Under the pieces are notes generated by a model that saw only the letters and a program-made list of their open reading frames with translations, made no database searches and was not told the DNA's origin. A stretch of DNA of 64,000 nucleotides from Branchinecta lynchi (taxonomy: Eukaryota; Arthropoda; Branchiopoda; Anostraca; Branchinectidae): positions 3,617,790 to 3,681,789 of the forward strand of contig JAKZAP010000021.1 in the NCBI GenBank assembly GCA_023053575.1, given 5' to 3'. Positions 34,984 to 45,756 of the stretch are shown piece after piece. The translations under genes were made by a program, and so were the position numbers. Every line of letters starts with the position of its first letter. The stretch's first letter is position 1.

Positions 34984-35222
34984 GACAATTCATGGGAGAG
35001 ATAACATAGGGATGCGCAGTTTCAGCAGAAAACAGTTGGGACTAATGTATTATCATGACTTTTCCGTCAGCAGATGCTTTTTCGGCGGTTTTTCGCCTCT
35101 TCCTGGCAATGCTTGTTATGCATAACAAGTCAAAATCACAACAGATCATGACCAAGAGTTGTCTGTTGAAACCGTGCATCCTTGTGTTATCTATTGTGAA
35201 ATTTCTGACATTGTAGTAAGCC
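34984..35222. mobile_element. MITE family C, diverged copy
   Basis: Contains AGGGATGCGCAGTTTCAGCA at the left, TTGTTATGCATAACA in the centre, and TGTTGAAACCGTGCATCCTT then AATTTCTGACATTGTAG at the right. These mirror each other and match the intact copy at 35263-35610. Confidence 0.6.
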
Positions 35223-35262
35223 TTTAAAGTTTAACCGAAAAGGGCTAAGATAAGACAATCCA

Positions 35263-35610
35263 CACTGTCAGAAGTTTCATAACAGACAACAGAAGGATGC
35301 GCGGTTTGAACAGACAGCGCGTATCAGACAACACTTGGTATGTTATCTGTTGTGTTGGAGAACGTTATACACGGAATGTTATGAAGAACAAGCATTGACA
35401 GGAAGAGCCAAAAAAGCCTCTACTCATTTTCTTGTTGGTCGTCATGATGTCGGAAAATTAAGCAGATGCTTTTTGGCCCTTCCTGATGGCAACGCTTGTT
35501 ATGCATAACATTTTCAAACGCAACAGACAACATCCGAAGTGTTGTCTGTTGCTCATTGTCTGTTGAAACCGCGCATCGCTCTTTTGTCTGTTATGAAACT
35601 TCTGACAGTG
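35263..35610. mobile_element. MITE family C, intact copy
   Basis: Begins CACTGTCAGAAGTTTCATAA and ends TTATGAAACTTCTGACAGTG, perfect inverted repeats of at least 20 bp that continue into GATGCGCGGTTT and AAACCGCGCATC. Related copies: 34984-35222, 41722-41960, 47180-47539. Target duplication not clear. Confidence 0.8.
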
Positions 35611-36120
35611 TAGTTACCCATCATGAAAATGCGTTCCTTCGTTGCTTCGCCATTCACGAATAATCGATTTTCGAATAGTGGACTTTCCCTGTCGGATTTG
35701 TGGTATGTCTATGCGCTTGTACCTGTGCTACATGCTTGATGATGAATATTACTAAAAATGTGTGTTCGGGGACTAAGTAGTCTTCACCAAGTTCACCATT
35801 TGCTACTAATTCGAGTTTGTGTCGAGATTCAAATACTCTTGATGACTATATATCTCTCCTTGCCGATGCAACATCTCCGGCCTCTCCAGGTATGTAGCGG
35901 AAAAAAGGCAAACGTGGTACCACAGCTGCTTCCTAAGATCGCTGTGATTGTTTTACACAGGATGTTTTGGACTTCGTCATCAAAGTAGAATTTACGTTGT
36001 TGGGACGGCTGTAGGTATTTTGAACGTTACTACTAGAGCAGATAGTGGAATATAAAATAGTCCCTTCGAACAATCCAAATAGCTCAGTGTATTCGACCAA
36101 GTAATGCAAAATTCATTTAA

Positions 36121-36388
36121 GGTTGCGTTCCTCAAACTTAACAATCGTTAACAATCGTCAACTTTACTTCGGGGAGGAGCTAATTGCAGCTTTAACGATC
36201 GTTAACTTTTCCTAGTTCTACAATTGTCAACGATCTTGTAACGATGCTCACCGACCTTCATTCAAAAATAGTTAACAATAGTTAGGCTCTGGAACAGAAA
36301 TTGTAGGTGCGCGTAGCTTAAATTTTGAAATTAGAAACAAGGAATGCAAAAAGTTTGTTAGCGACCGTTAAGCTCCGGAACGCAACCT
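36121..36388 (+). mobile_element. MITE family K, copy 3, beside the terminal exon
   Basis: Ends GGTTGCGTTCCTC and CCGGAACGCAACCT; palindromic interior. Its right end is 40 bp upstream of the exon 7 acceptor. It supplied the right half of copy 1. Confidence 0.8.
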
Positions 36389-36428
36389 AAACTTCAAACA
36401 AACTACCTTAAACGCATTTACTTTTCAG

Positions 36429-36662
36429 GCATGTGCGTGTGCGAAAAGAAACGAAGTCAACAACCTGCTGAACGTCGAACATAGCATGCTTTCCCGCCGG
36501 AGGTCCGAGCGACTTGCCCGAACAAGAAGCATCAATCAATCCACAACGCGAGAACTGCTAATTGACAGCAAAGTTGCAGATAACTCCAATGGTGTTAGTG
36601 TTGTCTCAACCACAATGCTACCGCTGGAAAGTGTTCTACCCGCTGAAATAAGCGCTGACTAG
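36429..36662 (+). CDS. AstC-R: Allatostatin-C receptor, exon 7 (cytoplasmic tail and stop)
   Basis: Encodes residues 347-423 and the TAG stop at 36660-36662. The tail opens with ACACAKRN; the cysteines just after helix 8 are likely palmitoylation sites by family analogy. It continues through the basic Ser-rich stretch SRRRSERLARTRS, which has kinase-consensus sites expected for desensitisation control. The rest is not conserved. The acceptor is CTTTTCAG ending at 36428, phase 0 with exon 6. Total 423 residues, within the usual range for AstC receptors. The first 30 nt are duplicated in intron 6. Confidence 0.9.
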   Translation, partial: ACACAKRNEVNNLLNVEHSMLSRRRSERLARTRSINQSTTRELLIDSKVADNSNGVSVVSTTMLPLESVLPAEISAD

Positions 36663-36867
36663 GCACTTGGTGTCCAGACATAACATTAAGCTACTACAAC
36701 TAAATTATTACAAAAGCTGATCCTTGCAGATATTACATATAGCAGGTGGTTGGAAACAAGAACCAGGACAGAGAGCAGAAACAAAATCGAAATGTATATT
36801 TTAATCGACATTATATTTATATATAACATTATCTCATTTTGTCTTCTGTAATCTACACTTCTGATAA

Positions 36868-36873
36868 AATAAA
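36868..36873 (+). promoter_or_regulatory. Candidate polyadenylation signal of the receptor gene
   Basis: AATAAA about 205 nt after the stop codon, the first canonical hexamer downstream on this strand. Confidence 0.5.
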
Positions 36874-36899
36874 TAGATATCCTCTCCCAGGATTTTCTG

Positions 36900-39447
36900 A
36901 TATTTTAAGGTGCTTCCAGTAATTGTGCCCTTCTTCCAACTCCTTTCGCTCTTAATGGTGGTTGGGAATCGGTTGAGCCAGCCGGGCGACATTTATTGGA
37001 ACATAAAACCGCTTGAAAGGCAATAAATAACAAGGAGGAGTAGAAGTTTATTAGGTTCAATATTAAAAACTTCAATATTTAATATTATTAACTTCGTTTA
37101 TCAACCGCATTAGATTGGCACAATGTGAAAAAGGACTGGTAGAAGTTCCATGCATTTGGTCAATCCACATTCACCAAAGATATCACTAAATTGTCATCGG
37201 AACGTCTGAAAATCGGCCTCGATGTCAACCTCTCAAAATGTGAACACCTACATTTCGACCTTTCGTCAAACCTTTCAAATACATCCGGTGCCTCGATTTC
37301 TCTTCGTCCATCCATCATCAGCTTAACCGATTCTCTACGAAGGCTTGGTGAAACCTTCAAATCTCTTATGTCTCATCTCATGTACCCCTCCATTTCTTCT
37401 TCAGCTCTTTTTCTTCTCACAGCTTTACTTTACCAAGCCTCTCTTTTCGTATTATACCAGCTGCAAGAAGACCGTCTGCGTCTTTTGGATGAATTCGGTG
37501 AGTGAACTCGCCGAAGTTGTGCTCACTCACCACAACTGTAAAAACTTCCTCTTCAGTTACTCAGGAGGTATGTAAATCTGCCCGTACTGCTTATGGGCGC
37601 ATCGTTTCTAACCGAGGATGCTACAACTGGAAAGCCTTAGGGAAATTATAATGCACTTTCTGCGCTCATTCTCATTTATTTTGTTGTGGTGTGACGTATG
37701 TTCTTCGAAGGACGGAACTAAAAACATAAGATTGTGCTATTCTAAATATGCAAAGCACCATCTCCACCTTTTAAAATTATGCCACAGTCACACGCTAACG
37801 GATAATTTTCAAGTTCAAAATGCAGCATTTACCTTTCCAAAGTCTATAGAGAAATAGAGAAGAGGAGACTTTTGATGATTTTTCATGACTTTTCACTTTT
37901 GATGATTTTCGGTATACCAAAAGTTTGTAATTGTTTTTCTTTCTTACATTCCGCTTTACAAAATGGCGGGTGAAAAATAAATTACTTACCTACTTTACTG
38001 ACTAGGCAACTGGAGTGACTTTGGTGCATTTACTGAACAGCGATCACTGACTAATTCCTCATAGAATCCTGCACGGTGGGACTGAAGAAGCCTAGGGCCC
38101 CAACCTTCGAAAGCGGCTAGGGTTCGAACTAGCAAATATTAAAACTGTAATGTGTAATCAAGTCTGGTACTTGTACACTTTGTTTCTTCAAGAACAAATA
38201 ATCTAACAGAACCTCGGTCTTTGGTCCCATGCAGAGACTATGGATACCCCGAGAAAACTTAGCGGAGGTAGAGGTACTCGCTGTGAGATCTGAGTTGATA
38301 CCCACCTACTGCCTTTTTCGCCACTGCTCATTACCAGATGAAAACCGTAGGATACTTACAGGGGTGGAAAACCCAGGTCTGCAGCGAGTTGGACGTCACG
38401 TTACAACGGTAGATAACCGATCAGATGTAAAGGACGACTCCGACGGCGTTCGTATTCTTCTGCGGGGTTATATTGCAGTGTAGCTGTTTGTAGAGGTAAC
38501 AAATTATGATGTTCTGCGTAGCTTCTCCACCCCTTGTTTGCATCGGGTAGGATATCTGCATGGTGGTATTACAGAGACGGGGAGACGGAGGTCCTTGATT
38601 ATTTGTTCTTGGCTTCATCCAAGTCAAAGTTCCTTACTCAAGAAAAAGTGAACTTTGTTTTATGCCAATTTACCCCAAAAGGGACCTTGACTACATTGAC
38701 TGCTTAGGGGCCCTGAAACCCCGCCCTGGCGACGAAGAATATGAGAGAACTAAAATGTGAAAATAACAGACGTAATTCGACAAAGAAACGCAAAACGTAT
38801 ATTGTCAAAAATTCAAACATGAGAACTACCGTATCACTTAAAACAAACTTTCTTCAAAATATAAGAAATCTAAAAAAGAAGTCAGAAGAGTTCAAAACAT
38901 GAAAGTTCGAAAGAAAAGACTTTGGCTGGATTGTTTCCGTCGTAAAGCCCCAAACGTCTTTGAACTTTTTATAATGTACAGCCATCTATGTGAACCTCCA
39001 ATAGAGTTTGTTTTAAAATCTCAGGAAAACCGAATCTTTGTGCATAAGCTCGACAAGAGCGGGAGGAATTATATCACAAAAGCAAAAAAGATCGTATCCA
39101 TCACTGGTATAAACACAAACATCATCGAGACTGCAACAAATAAGACTTTACTAGAGAAATGTATACTAGTTACGATCAAATTAACACAGCGAAAATTGCA
39201 CACATTTGGAAGTAATTGATTGCATTACACCCCGCGTCTTTTGGCCCAAACTCTCCCATAAGTGCATTTGCTGAGCACAACGCTTCAACTCTCGCTTCCA
39301 ACTATGGTTCAAGAATTAAATAAGTTACAGCGATTTTCCGGCACGTAAGTTTCGATCTTGAAAAGAGAAAAACTAAAACCAAGTTAGTTATGCTCGTAAC
39401 AAAGAATTACTAACTTCCGGAACCTGATTAAGTAGAGATCCCAGCAT
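36900..39447. other. Intergenic sequence, no recognised gene
   Basis: Lies between the convergent 3' ends of the two genes. Frames at 37191-37505 and 38899-39219 have no motif I recognise and no splice context I trust. Confidence 0.3.
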
Positions 39448-39455
39448 ACACTAAC

Positions 39456-39712
39456 GGGATCGACTAGTAAGAGGCACGGCACGGCACGTGATCGCAGGAG
39501 ACACGAGTAATAAAAAGAGATTAGAAGTAGCAGAAGTAGACAAGTAAGTGAAAGTTCGTAACTCCAGAGCCTAAAAGAAGGCACACTAAAACATTGTTCC
39601 TACCCCTCACTCTGAAGCCTGAGAGGGTTATTTTAGTGTTCGTGCCTCTATTTAGTATTCATGCCTCCTACACTATATTGTGCTGTGCCGTGCCTCTTTT
39701 TAGTCGATCCCC
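39456..39712. mobile_element. 257 bp hAT-like MITE with 8 bp TSD
   Basis: ACACTAAC at 39448-39455 and 39713-39720 is a perfect 8 bp duplication. Ends GGGATCGACTAGTAAGAGGC and GCCTCTTTTTAGTCGATCCC are inverted (two mismatches), followed by mirrored ACGGCAC runs. A related fragment with GGGCCTCTTTTTAGAACC lies near 25850. Confidence 0.8.
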
Positions 39713-40477
39713 ACACTAACCACTACTGCCTAAAAATGGAGTTGCAAGAAAGTTCCCCGGGGATACGTTTACTCTTCTATCGCCTGACCTGCTCCGATCA
39801 ATACGAGAGAATATTTTACGACCTAGGAAGATTCGTGGAGCTTTTTCAAGAAACCATTACAAAGAATAGGAACGACCCAATATTTTATTGAAAATAGAAT
39901 AATATCGAGGATGGAAGAACAAGAAGTGTTTTTCTTGCATGAGAGCAGTTCAGGTTCAGTCCGTGAATATACTTGGCCACTTACAAGTACTTACAAGGTC
40001 TATGAACAAATAAATTGTTCATAGCTTGGTTTTTCCAAAGGGTTTCAAATAGTGCTTCTGGTTCTTAGAGTCAGTTCTATACACGGCCTGATAACTGGTG
40101 CTGAATCATCTGCAGTAAGCATTTTATTCTTGGAAAGTCATAAGCCACTCAGAAGCAACAGATTCTTTTTGTATTTTGCTCAGCCATCTAACAAGAACCG
40201 AGAAATTTTATAACGAGTGCTACCAGAAGACCATTCTGATTAACTGTCAGTGACACGCTATGAACGTTTGCCAAATGCTGAGAATCTAATCGTTTCATGT
40301 AGTCAATTTAGTAAAGTGGTTAGTGCTTGGCACTTTCACCTATAAATATGTTCCTGGAAAATTTATGCAATATTGTAGGGGTTTCGAGATACCAAGACTC
40401 TTTTCTAGACGGGTGAAAAAGAATAACAAATGAACTAACTTGACGTTGACGTTCGTCTGCTCATGTAAAAAAAAAAC

Positions 40478-40740
40478 TGTATTAAATTAAATTAAATTTT
40501 ATTTGTAACCCGTCTAGGTAAAGACGGAGTATGGTAAAAAAAAGAAAAAAAAGAAAGAGAAGCAACGTAACATCAACAAATGTGATGTTATGAACTAAGT
40601 ATGAAGTATTCAAATGTACGAAGGGGCCAATATGAACTAAGGTCTTACAGTCAAAGATGTAAATTAGATCTACGTTCGAAAGCGGTGGTAGTTCCCTGTC
40701 ATTTAAGTACTCTCTTGTCTGCAAAACAGGCTGATATACC
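40478..40740 (-). mobile_element. Probable LINE 3' tail
   Basis: Read on the minus strand it ends TACCTAGACGGGTTACAAAT followed by AAAATTTAATTTAATTTAAT. A short repeated AATTT tail after a TAGACGGGT block is typical of LINE 3' ends. Little coding sequence remains. Confidence 0.4.
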
Positions 40741-41256
40741 AGACCCTAAGACCCGAGCAAAAAGATAAAGCCCTGGGACGGCTCAAGGACACCCTGAAAA
40801 TATTTAAAAGGCAAGTGTGCTTCTTATATTCAAAATTATGACATGGCATTTAGTGTGACAAAAAAAGAAAAAAACAGAAACCCTCAGAGACTAGTTTTGC
40901 CGCTCGACACGAGGTCAAGCTTTTGCATCGATCAAGAAACAAACGGCAGCGGAAAATCACTTATCGCGGCACAAGTCATAATATCGGTCTCAAAAGTTGT
41001 GTGAAGTTCGAATTACGGGAATAAAATGGATCGAACGATTTGAAAAGTATAGTGCATCAGCGTAACAAATATTGCACTTCCTTTTAACTCAAATACACCG
41101 GCAGACAGAAAGTAAGACTATGTCGTGTGCAAGATTATCAGTAGGAATCGAGCAATAAGCACTTACTTAATGGAAATCAACAGAAACGACAAGATGATAA
41201 CATAACAGGAAACGACAAAATGCCACAACAAACATACAAAAAACAAACCCGCGTCA

Positions 41257-41643
41257 CTAATAATAGCCCCCGTACGGATTGTACATCGGTGGGTTCTGGG
41301 AATAAGGGTGGGTAGGGCGAGGTGCATAGGGGCTTGCAGTCTGCAAGGCATAGTTTTGATAATTTTGATAGTTTGCAAGGTTTTGGTAGCTTTGATACCC
41401 CATCCGGTTCTGAACATGGAAGCCCGGACTGGGCGAGGGAGTAGGATATGGCAAAGATGCTTGGCTCAGAGGTGTGACGGAGGGAGCCAATATTCTCGAC
41501 AGGGAGTCATGTGAAGGAGTGGTGCACCTGGCAGGGTCGACGGAAGTTGTATTCCTCATCCTTGATTGAAGGCTGCTGAACGAGCTATGTAACATTGAAT
41601 GAGTCGGCTGTATCCCGGGGTACTGTGCCATAGGGAGATTAAC
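41257..41643 (-). CDS. Unidentified P/S/Y-rich protein, terminal exon
   Basis: Encodes the last 128 residues of a minus-strand gene. The acceptor TTTTTGTCATTCAG precedes 41643. The exon opens VNLPMAQYPGIQPTHSM and ends NPYGGYY with a TAG at 41259-41257. It has no globular domain: Ser/Pro runs (PYPTPSPSPGF), then a Tyr/Gln/Asn repeat (SYQNLANYQNYQNYALQ), then Pro/Tyr. Low-complexity C-termini of this kind are common in nuclear transcription regulators; ETS proteins of the ERG/FLI1 type also end in a YY pair, but that likeness is too short to rely on. Phase 0 at the acceptor matches the donor of the exon at 51653-51892. Coding nature is supported by the splice site, frame and composition, not by a known family. 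Confidence 0.7.
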   Translation of the reverse strand, partial: VNLPMAQYPGIQPTHSMLHSSFSSLQSRMRNTTSVDPARCTTPSHDSLSRILAPSVTPLSQASLPYPTPSPSPGFHVQNRMGYQSYQNLANYQNYQNYALQTASPYAPRPTHPYSQNPPMYNPYGGYY

Positions 41644-41721
41644 CTGAATGACAAAAATGTGTGAAAGAGAGAACAAGATAACCTCCTTACGAGAACAGAC
41701 TTCTTCCCCGGACACTTCCCA

Positions 41722-41960
41722 CACTGTCAGAAGTTTCATAACAGATAGCGTATAACACTTTCAAGAATAGCACCTTTTCACTTAGAAATAAAGTGTTATG
41801 ACCAATTAAGTTTACACTACTTCGTGCCTAGATCTCCAACAACACCTTCAATTGGTAAAAATACTAACGGGAACGAAAGAAATATAACAGATAACATCCC
41901 AAAGTGTTATCTGTTGAAACCTCGCATCCTTCTGTTGTCGTTATGGAACTTCTGACAGTG
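41722..41960. mobile_element. MITE family C, shortened copy
   Basis: CACTGTCAGAAGTTTCATAA at the left and GGAACTTCTGACAGTG at the right are inverted. Internally deleted relative to 35263-35610. Lies about 80 bp upstream of the terminal-exon acceptor of the minus-strand gene. Confidence 0.75.
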
Positions 41961-42139
41961 TAGTATTTTTTACCTGCAAACGGGAAATACTCGTAGCGCC
42001 GTCCATTACGCTTGCGGCATTTAAAGCCAGACAAACTTGCGGGTACAGAAATTTCTAGCAAAGCAAAGGTGCGGTCTGCACACACCAAGGAAGCAATGTA
42101 GGCTGTATCATTTTTCTGCTGTTTCCAGAATATGAAGTT

Positions 42140-42731
42140 ATTGGAGCCAGAGCTGGTGAACGACTGACTGAGTTTCAGTAGGGACGTTCTCTATCGCTAG
42201 TGGTGCTAGAATCGCTGCTATTAGAGTGAGTGTCAATTTTGTCAATAGTAGACTCTGACGTTTGCATCTGTCGGATACTATAAAAATAATATTTTTTTTT
42301 AAAAAGCCAAATACGGCCATACAAAGGTGCCAAGGTGCCAACAAAAATTTATACCACTAAAATAAAAACGATCGGGTTAAAATAAAAATGGTCGGTGATC
42401 TGTCTTTTTAGCTTTTATGTAACATCACTGGACGATTTTCTACTTCACACAAACTATTACCCGATCATTTCCGCTTAGTATTCAATAATCAGGTCAGATT
42501 CGGCACTAACCGGGTACCGGTAGCTGGTTTGCCTCCATGAACAGCAGAGCTTGCTGTTGGGGAGGGAAGGAGATTCAGAAGGATAATTTTTGTATTCGGG
42601 GTCCCGACTCCTTAAGTGGAGATAAGAGGGGATGGGCGGGAAAGGTAAACGTACCATTGTGCAGATACATGTACAAGAGCAATCTTTATCAAGTTTAATC
42701 CTGATACCACCATCAGAACCACCATCAAAAC
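42140..42731. other. Intron of the minus-strand gene; family J fragment
   Basis: 42140-42240 carries GAACGACTGACTGAGTTTCAGTAGGGACGTTC-like sequence shared with 50880-51080. Nothing else is recognised. Confidence 0.4.
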
Positions 42732-43633
42732 AGTTCGGTACAATAGTCGGGATACGGTAGTTATACAGAATCCAGAACATGCTATCGGTCTAAACTTAAT
42801 CGGTGTAATAACTGGGATTCGGTAATTTACTCAATATAATTGCCGGGATTCCGGAGTTACCAAGAACCACGAAACTCCGAAGAGGTCTAGTGAAGTACTG
42901 GTCGCAGACGAAAGGTCTGATCTATGATTTCATCGGTAATCCTTACTTTTATTTTGGATCCCGAAAAAAAAACAATCATAAATGTTTAGAAAACTCCGCC
43001 TGCGGCCCTTTTCGCAATATTCTCTATTTTGTGGAAGGGAGCGTCATTTGACTGGAGTTTTAAGCCAGTCTTAGGATTGAAATTTCGAAACATTACAAGC
43101 TAGAATCTCGATGAAAATAGTCAAATTTGGCAGTAAAAAGCTAACTTTCAAAAACTCTCGCCTGCGGTGCTCACTCTATGTGATCATGGGCAGCATTGAC
43201 TAGACTACAGTAACTACTGCTGCCGGAATTTAGCTCTGTCCGGTTTTGGGAACTTCATTTAATTGATGGTAATTGATAGAATTTGTAAGAGAAGCGGTTA
43301 AATTTTAGCCAACAGGGAAAAAAAAGTGATTTCTAAAATGTTCGCCTGCGGCGTTCGATTTAATTTTGTCTCGGTATTATAGATAGACGCTGTTACTGCA
43401 ACCGAGCACGGCAATACATTCTCCAAGTGGGCTTCGTCAAGACGCCACCTAATAGTTGGCCTATCGTCTTTCATGCTGCCCTTTAATGTTACTCTTCCTA
43501 CGTAATCCTTTCTGTTCCATAAATTAAATTCAGGGCTCAGTTTCTAGGATTCGGATTTTTTTTTAGAGATTCGGTAAAAATTTGGCTCTGCACCCCCCCC
43601 CCCCCAACGAAATTGCACTTGCGACACCCCTGG
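42732..43633 (+). mobile_element. 5'-truncated relative of the 18100-19665 hAT element
   Basis: Collinear with the second half of that element: shared GGGATACGGTAGTTATACA, GACGAAAGG, CGCCTGCGGC and TTACTCTTCCTACGTAAT blocks. It then has GGCTCTGCACC, a C run and GCACTTGCGACACCCCTG at the right end. The left terminal repeat is missing. Confidence 0.75.
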
Positions 43634-43965
43634 AGGGGTCTCGCAAACCAAACCCACCCGGTTCAGGGACATACGGGCCAGGATGCTGTTGTAAAACAAC
43701 CTTTAACGTTATCTGCCGCCACAATCCTCGGTGTGCTGTTGTTTCTTCATCTCATGTATCATTAGGAGATGTAAGAGGAACTTCAGAGTATACGATGTTG
43801 GATTACCCTTTTTAGGTGAACTGAACTTTTAAATAATGTAGAAGTAATTAACGCACTCTTCCTCTATAGTGTTTGTAAATATTATGCAAGTTTCAATTCA
43901 CATTTTATACTAGGTTAATATTAGGTACGTTTTTGCAGATACCATGATATATGTTACCACGGTAA

Positions 43966-45096
43966 CTGCAATACTCTATATGACTAAGTCCAAAACACGC
44001 CAGTGCAGTGCTTCCACTCCAGAATTTTGAAAAAACATAGACATAGTTAAAAAATCAGGAGATTCGGTAATCCAAAAAATCAGGAGATTTATAAGGAGAA
44101 TTTCTAAAAATCAGAAGTTTACAAGGAGATATTAAGACGAAATTTGTATTTATGGTTTATATGTCAAAGAGGGGAATATTCAAAGTAGAGGTGTAGCGTG
44201 CATTTTGGTTGGGGAGGGGAGGGGGGGGGTGCAGAGCCAAACTTTTTCAAAATATCTCAAAAAATTTACCAGATCCTAGAAACTGAGAATTCGAGCTTTA
44301 GATTATGGAACAGAAACGATTACGTAGGAAGAGTAACATTAAAGAGCAGCATGAAAGACGATAAGCCAACTATTAGGCGGCGTTTGGCGAAGCCCACTTG
44401 TAGAATATATTGCCGGGCACGATTGCAGTAACAGCTTTTTATCTATCATACCCAAGAGAAAATAAAATCGAGAGAAAACTATTGAAATCCATTTTTTTTT
44501 TCCTGTAGGCTAAAATTTAACTGCTGCTCTTACAAATTCTATCATTTAACGTGGATCGAATACAAGACTCTAAGAAGTTCCAGAAACCGGATGGATTCGA
44601 GCGACGTTCCAACAGCAGCAGCTACTGTATTCTAGTCAATACTACCTATGATTACATGAAGTGAGCGCCGCAGGCGATTTTTTTTTTTAAATTAGCTTTT
44701 TCTGCCAAATTTAACTATCTCCGTTCAGATTCTAGCTTTCGGTGATGAGTTCCAGCCTCGAAGCCATGTTCCACAAAAGAATAATTAAGAGTATATAGCC
44801 GTTCGGAAAAGTCAGGAGAAAATTAGGTAGAATAGCGACATATCAGTAGAAAATCAGTAGACCAGGAGACTCAAAAGTAAATCAGTAGGAGACCTAAAAA
44901 AATACGCAGATCTCCTGACAAATAATGAGAAGTGGAAGCACTGCGCCAGTGATTCTCAGGAAGAAGGAGCAAACGTGTCCGTAACGACTCAAACTCAATG
45001 ACTCAAATGCCGAGTCAGCGCAGCTGTGACACCGTTTCTCCCGTTCTTCCGCAGGTACCCGGAAATTCTGCATCGGAAGAGAGACATAGTCATTAA
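43966..45096 (+). repeat. Interspersed repeat family F, split by the hAT insertion
   Basis: 43966-44005 and 44944-45096 are the two halves of one repeat: CAATACTCTATATGACTAAG and CTCAGGAAGAAGGAG, then GACTCAAACTCA, AGCTGTGACAC and TGCATCGG. An uninterrupted copy lies at 51187-51350. Confidence 0.75.
44006..44943. mobile_element. hAT-type element with perfect 8 bp TSD and a nested copy
   Basis: CGCCAGTG at 43998-44005 and 44944-44951 is a perfect 8 bp duplication. Ends CAGTGCTTCCACTCC and AGTGGAAGCACTG are inverted. Inside, about 44185-44820 is an inverted 3' portion of the CAGGGGCGTCGCAAG element (GTGCATTTTGGTTGGGG, GGTGCAGAGCC, ATTACGTAGGAAGAGTAA). The sequence flanking this insertion is present without it at 51187-51240. 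Confidence 0.85.
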
Positions 45097-45401
45097 GAGC
45101 GTGTTCCATCCTACTTACCGTAGTTACTACGCATGACGTCACGAATTCTGGCTTTTTTCCGTCAAGGCTGGAACGATTTTTCTATTTTCCAGCAGGATCT
45201 CACGCCAGGGGCGAATCCGACCAATCACGTTGCAGAGATGAGTAGTTACTACGCTTACTACGCTCCCGAGCATGGTAAGCAAATAGTAACTATTAGTTAC
45301 TCTTCCGACAAGGTTGGAACGGTCAGCGTAGTAACCTTTCGTGAGGATGGAACGGAAATAGTAACTAATAGTAACTATTGTTGGAAGGGTGGAACACGCT
45401 C
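45097..45401 (+). mobile_element. MITE family B, copy 2 (305 bp, TAA TSD)
   Basis: Begins GAGCGTGTTCCATCC and ends GGTGGAACACGCTC. TAA at 45094-45096 and 45402-45404 is the target duplication. It differs from copy 1 at only a few positions, so the family was active recently. Confidence 0.85.
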
Positions 45402-45411
45402 TAAGTGTATT

Positions 45412-45756
45412 TGTCGATTTTTAGTTACTGTGGTATCTAACACACGATTGGTCTGCAAAAATGACTATTGCCGAAATTGCACTTTTCGAAGTCATCCCAA
45501 AAAAGAAACTGATATCCAGTTACGCCATAAAGTGCTAAACTTTTGTCTCACAAATTTGACAAATTTTGATGAAAGTGAGATGACTTTTCCGATACTACAA
45601 TCAGTTACCACAGTCGGACCGTGGTTTGAATATCAGATGCCACGATAACTGCAAAAACGCCCTTTGACCGTGGTAACAGATACCACGATAACTGCGAAAA
45701 CGACTTTAGACCGTGGTATCAGATACCATGGTATCTGCAAAAACGCAACTATTGTA
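45412..45756. mobile_element. MITE family D, copy 3
   Basis: Shares TCTGCAAAAATGACTATTGC, GATATCCAGTTAC and AGTGCTAAAC, and ends GGTATCTGCAAAAACGCAAC. The left terminus is diverged. Confidence 0.65.

Noticed and set aside
38899..39219. 106-residue frame between the two genes
   Set aside because: Lys-rich and AT-driven, with no recognised domain and no polyadenylation or splice context.
45133..45648. 171-residue frame crossing the family B MITE
   Set aside because: The first part lies within a palindromic MITE whose other copy (27218) gives the same peptide, and the rest is family D MITE.
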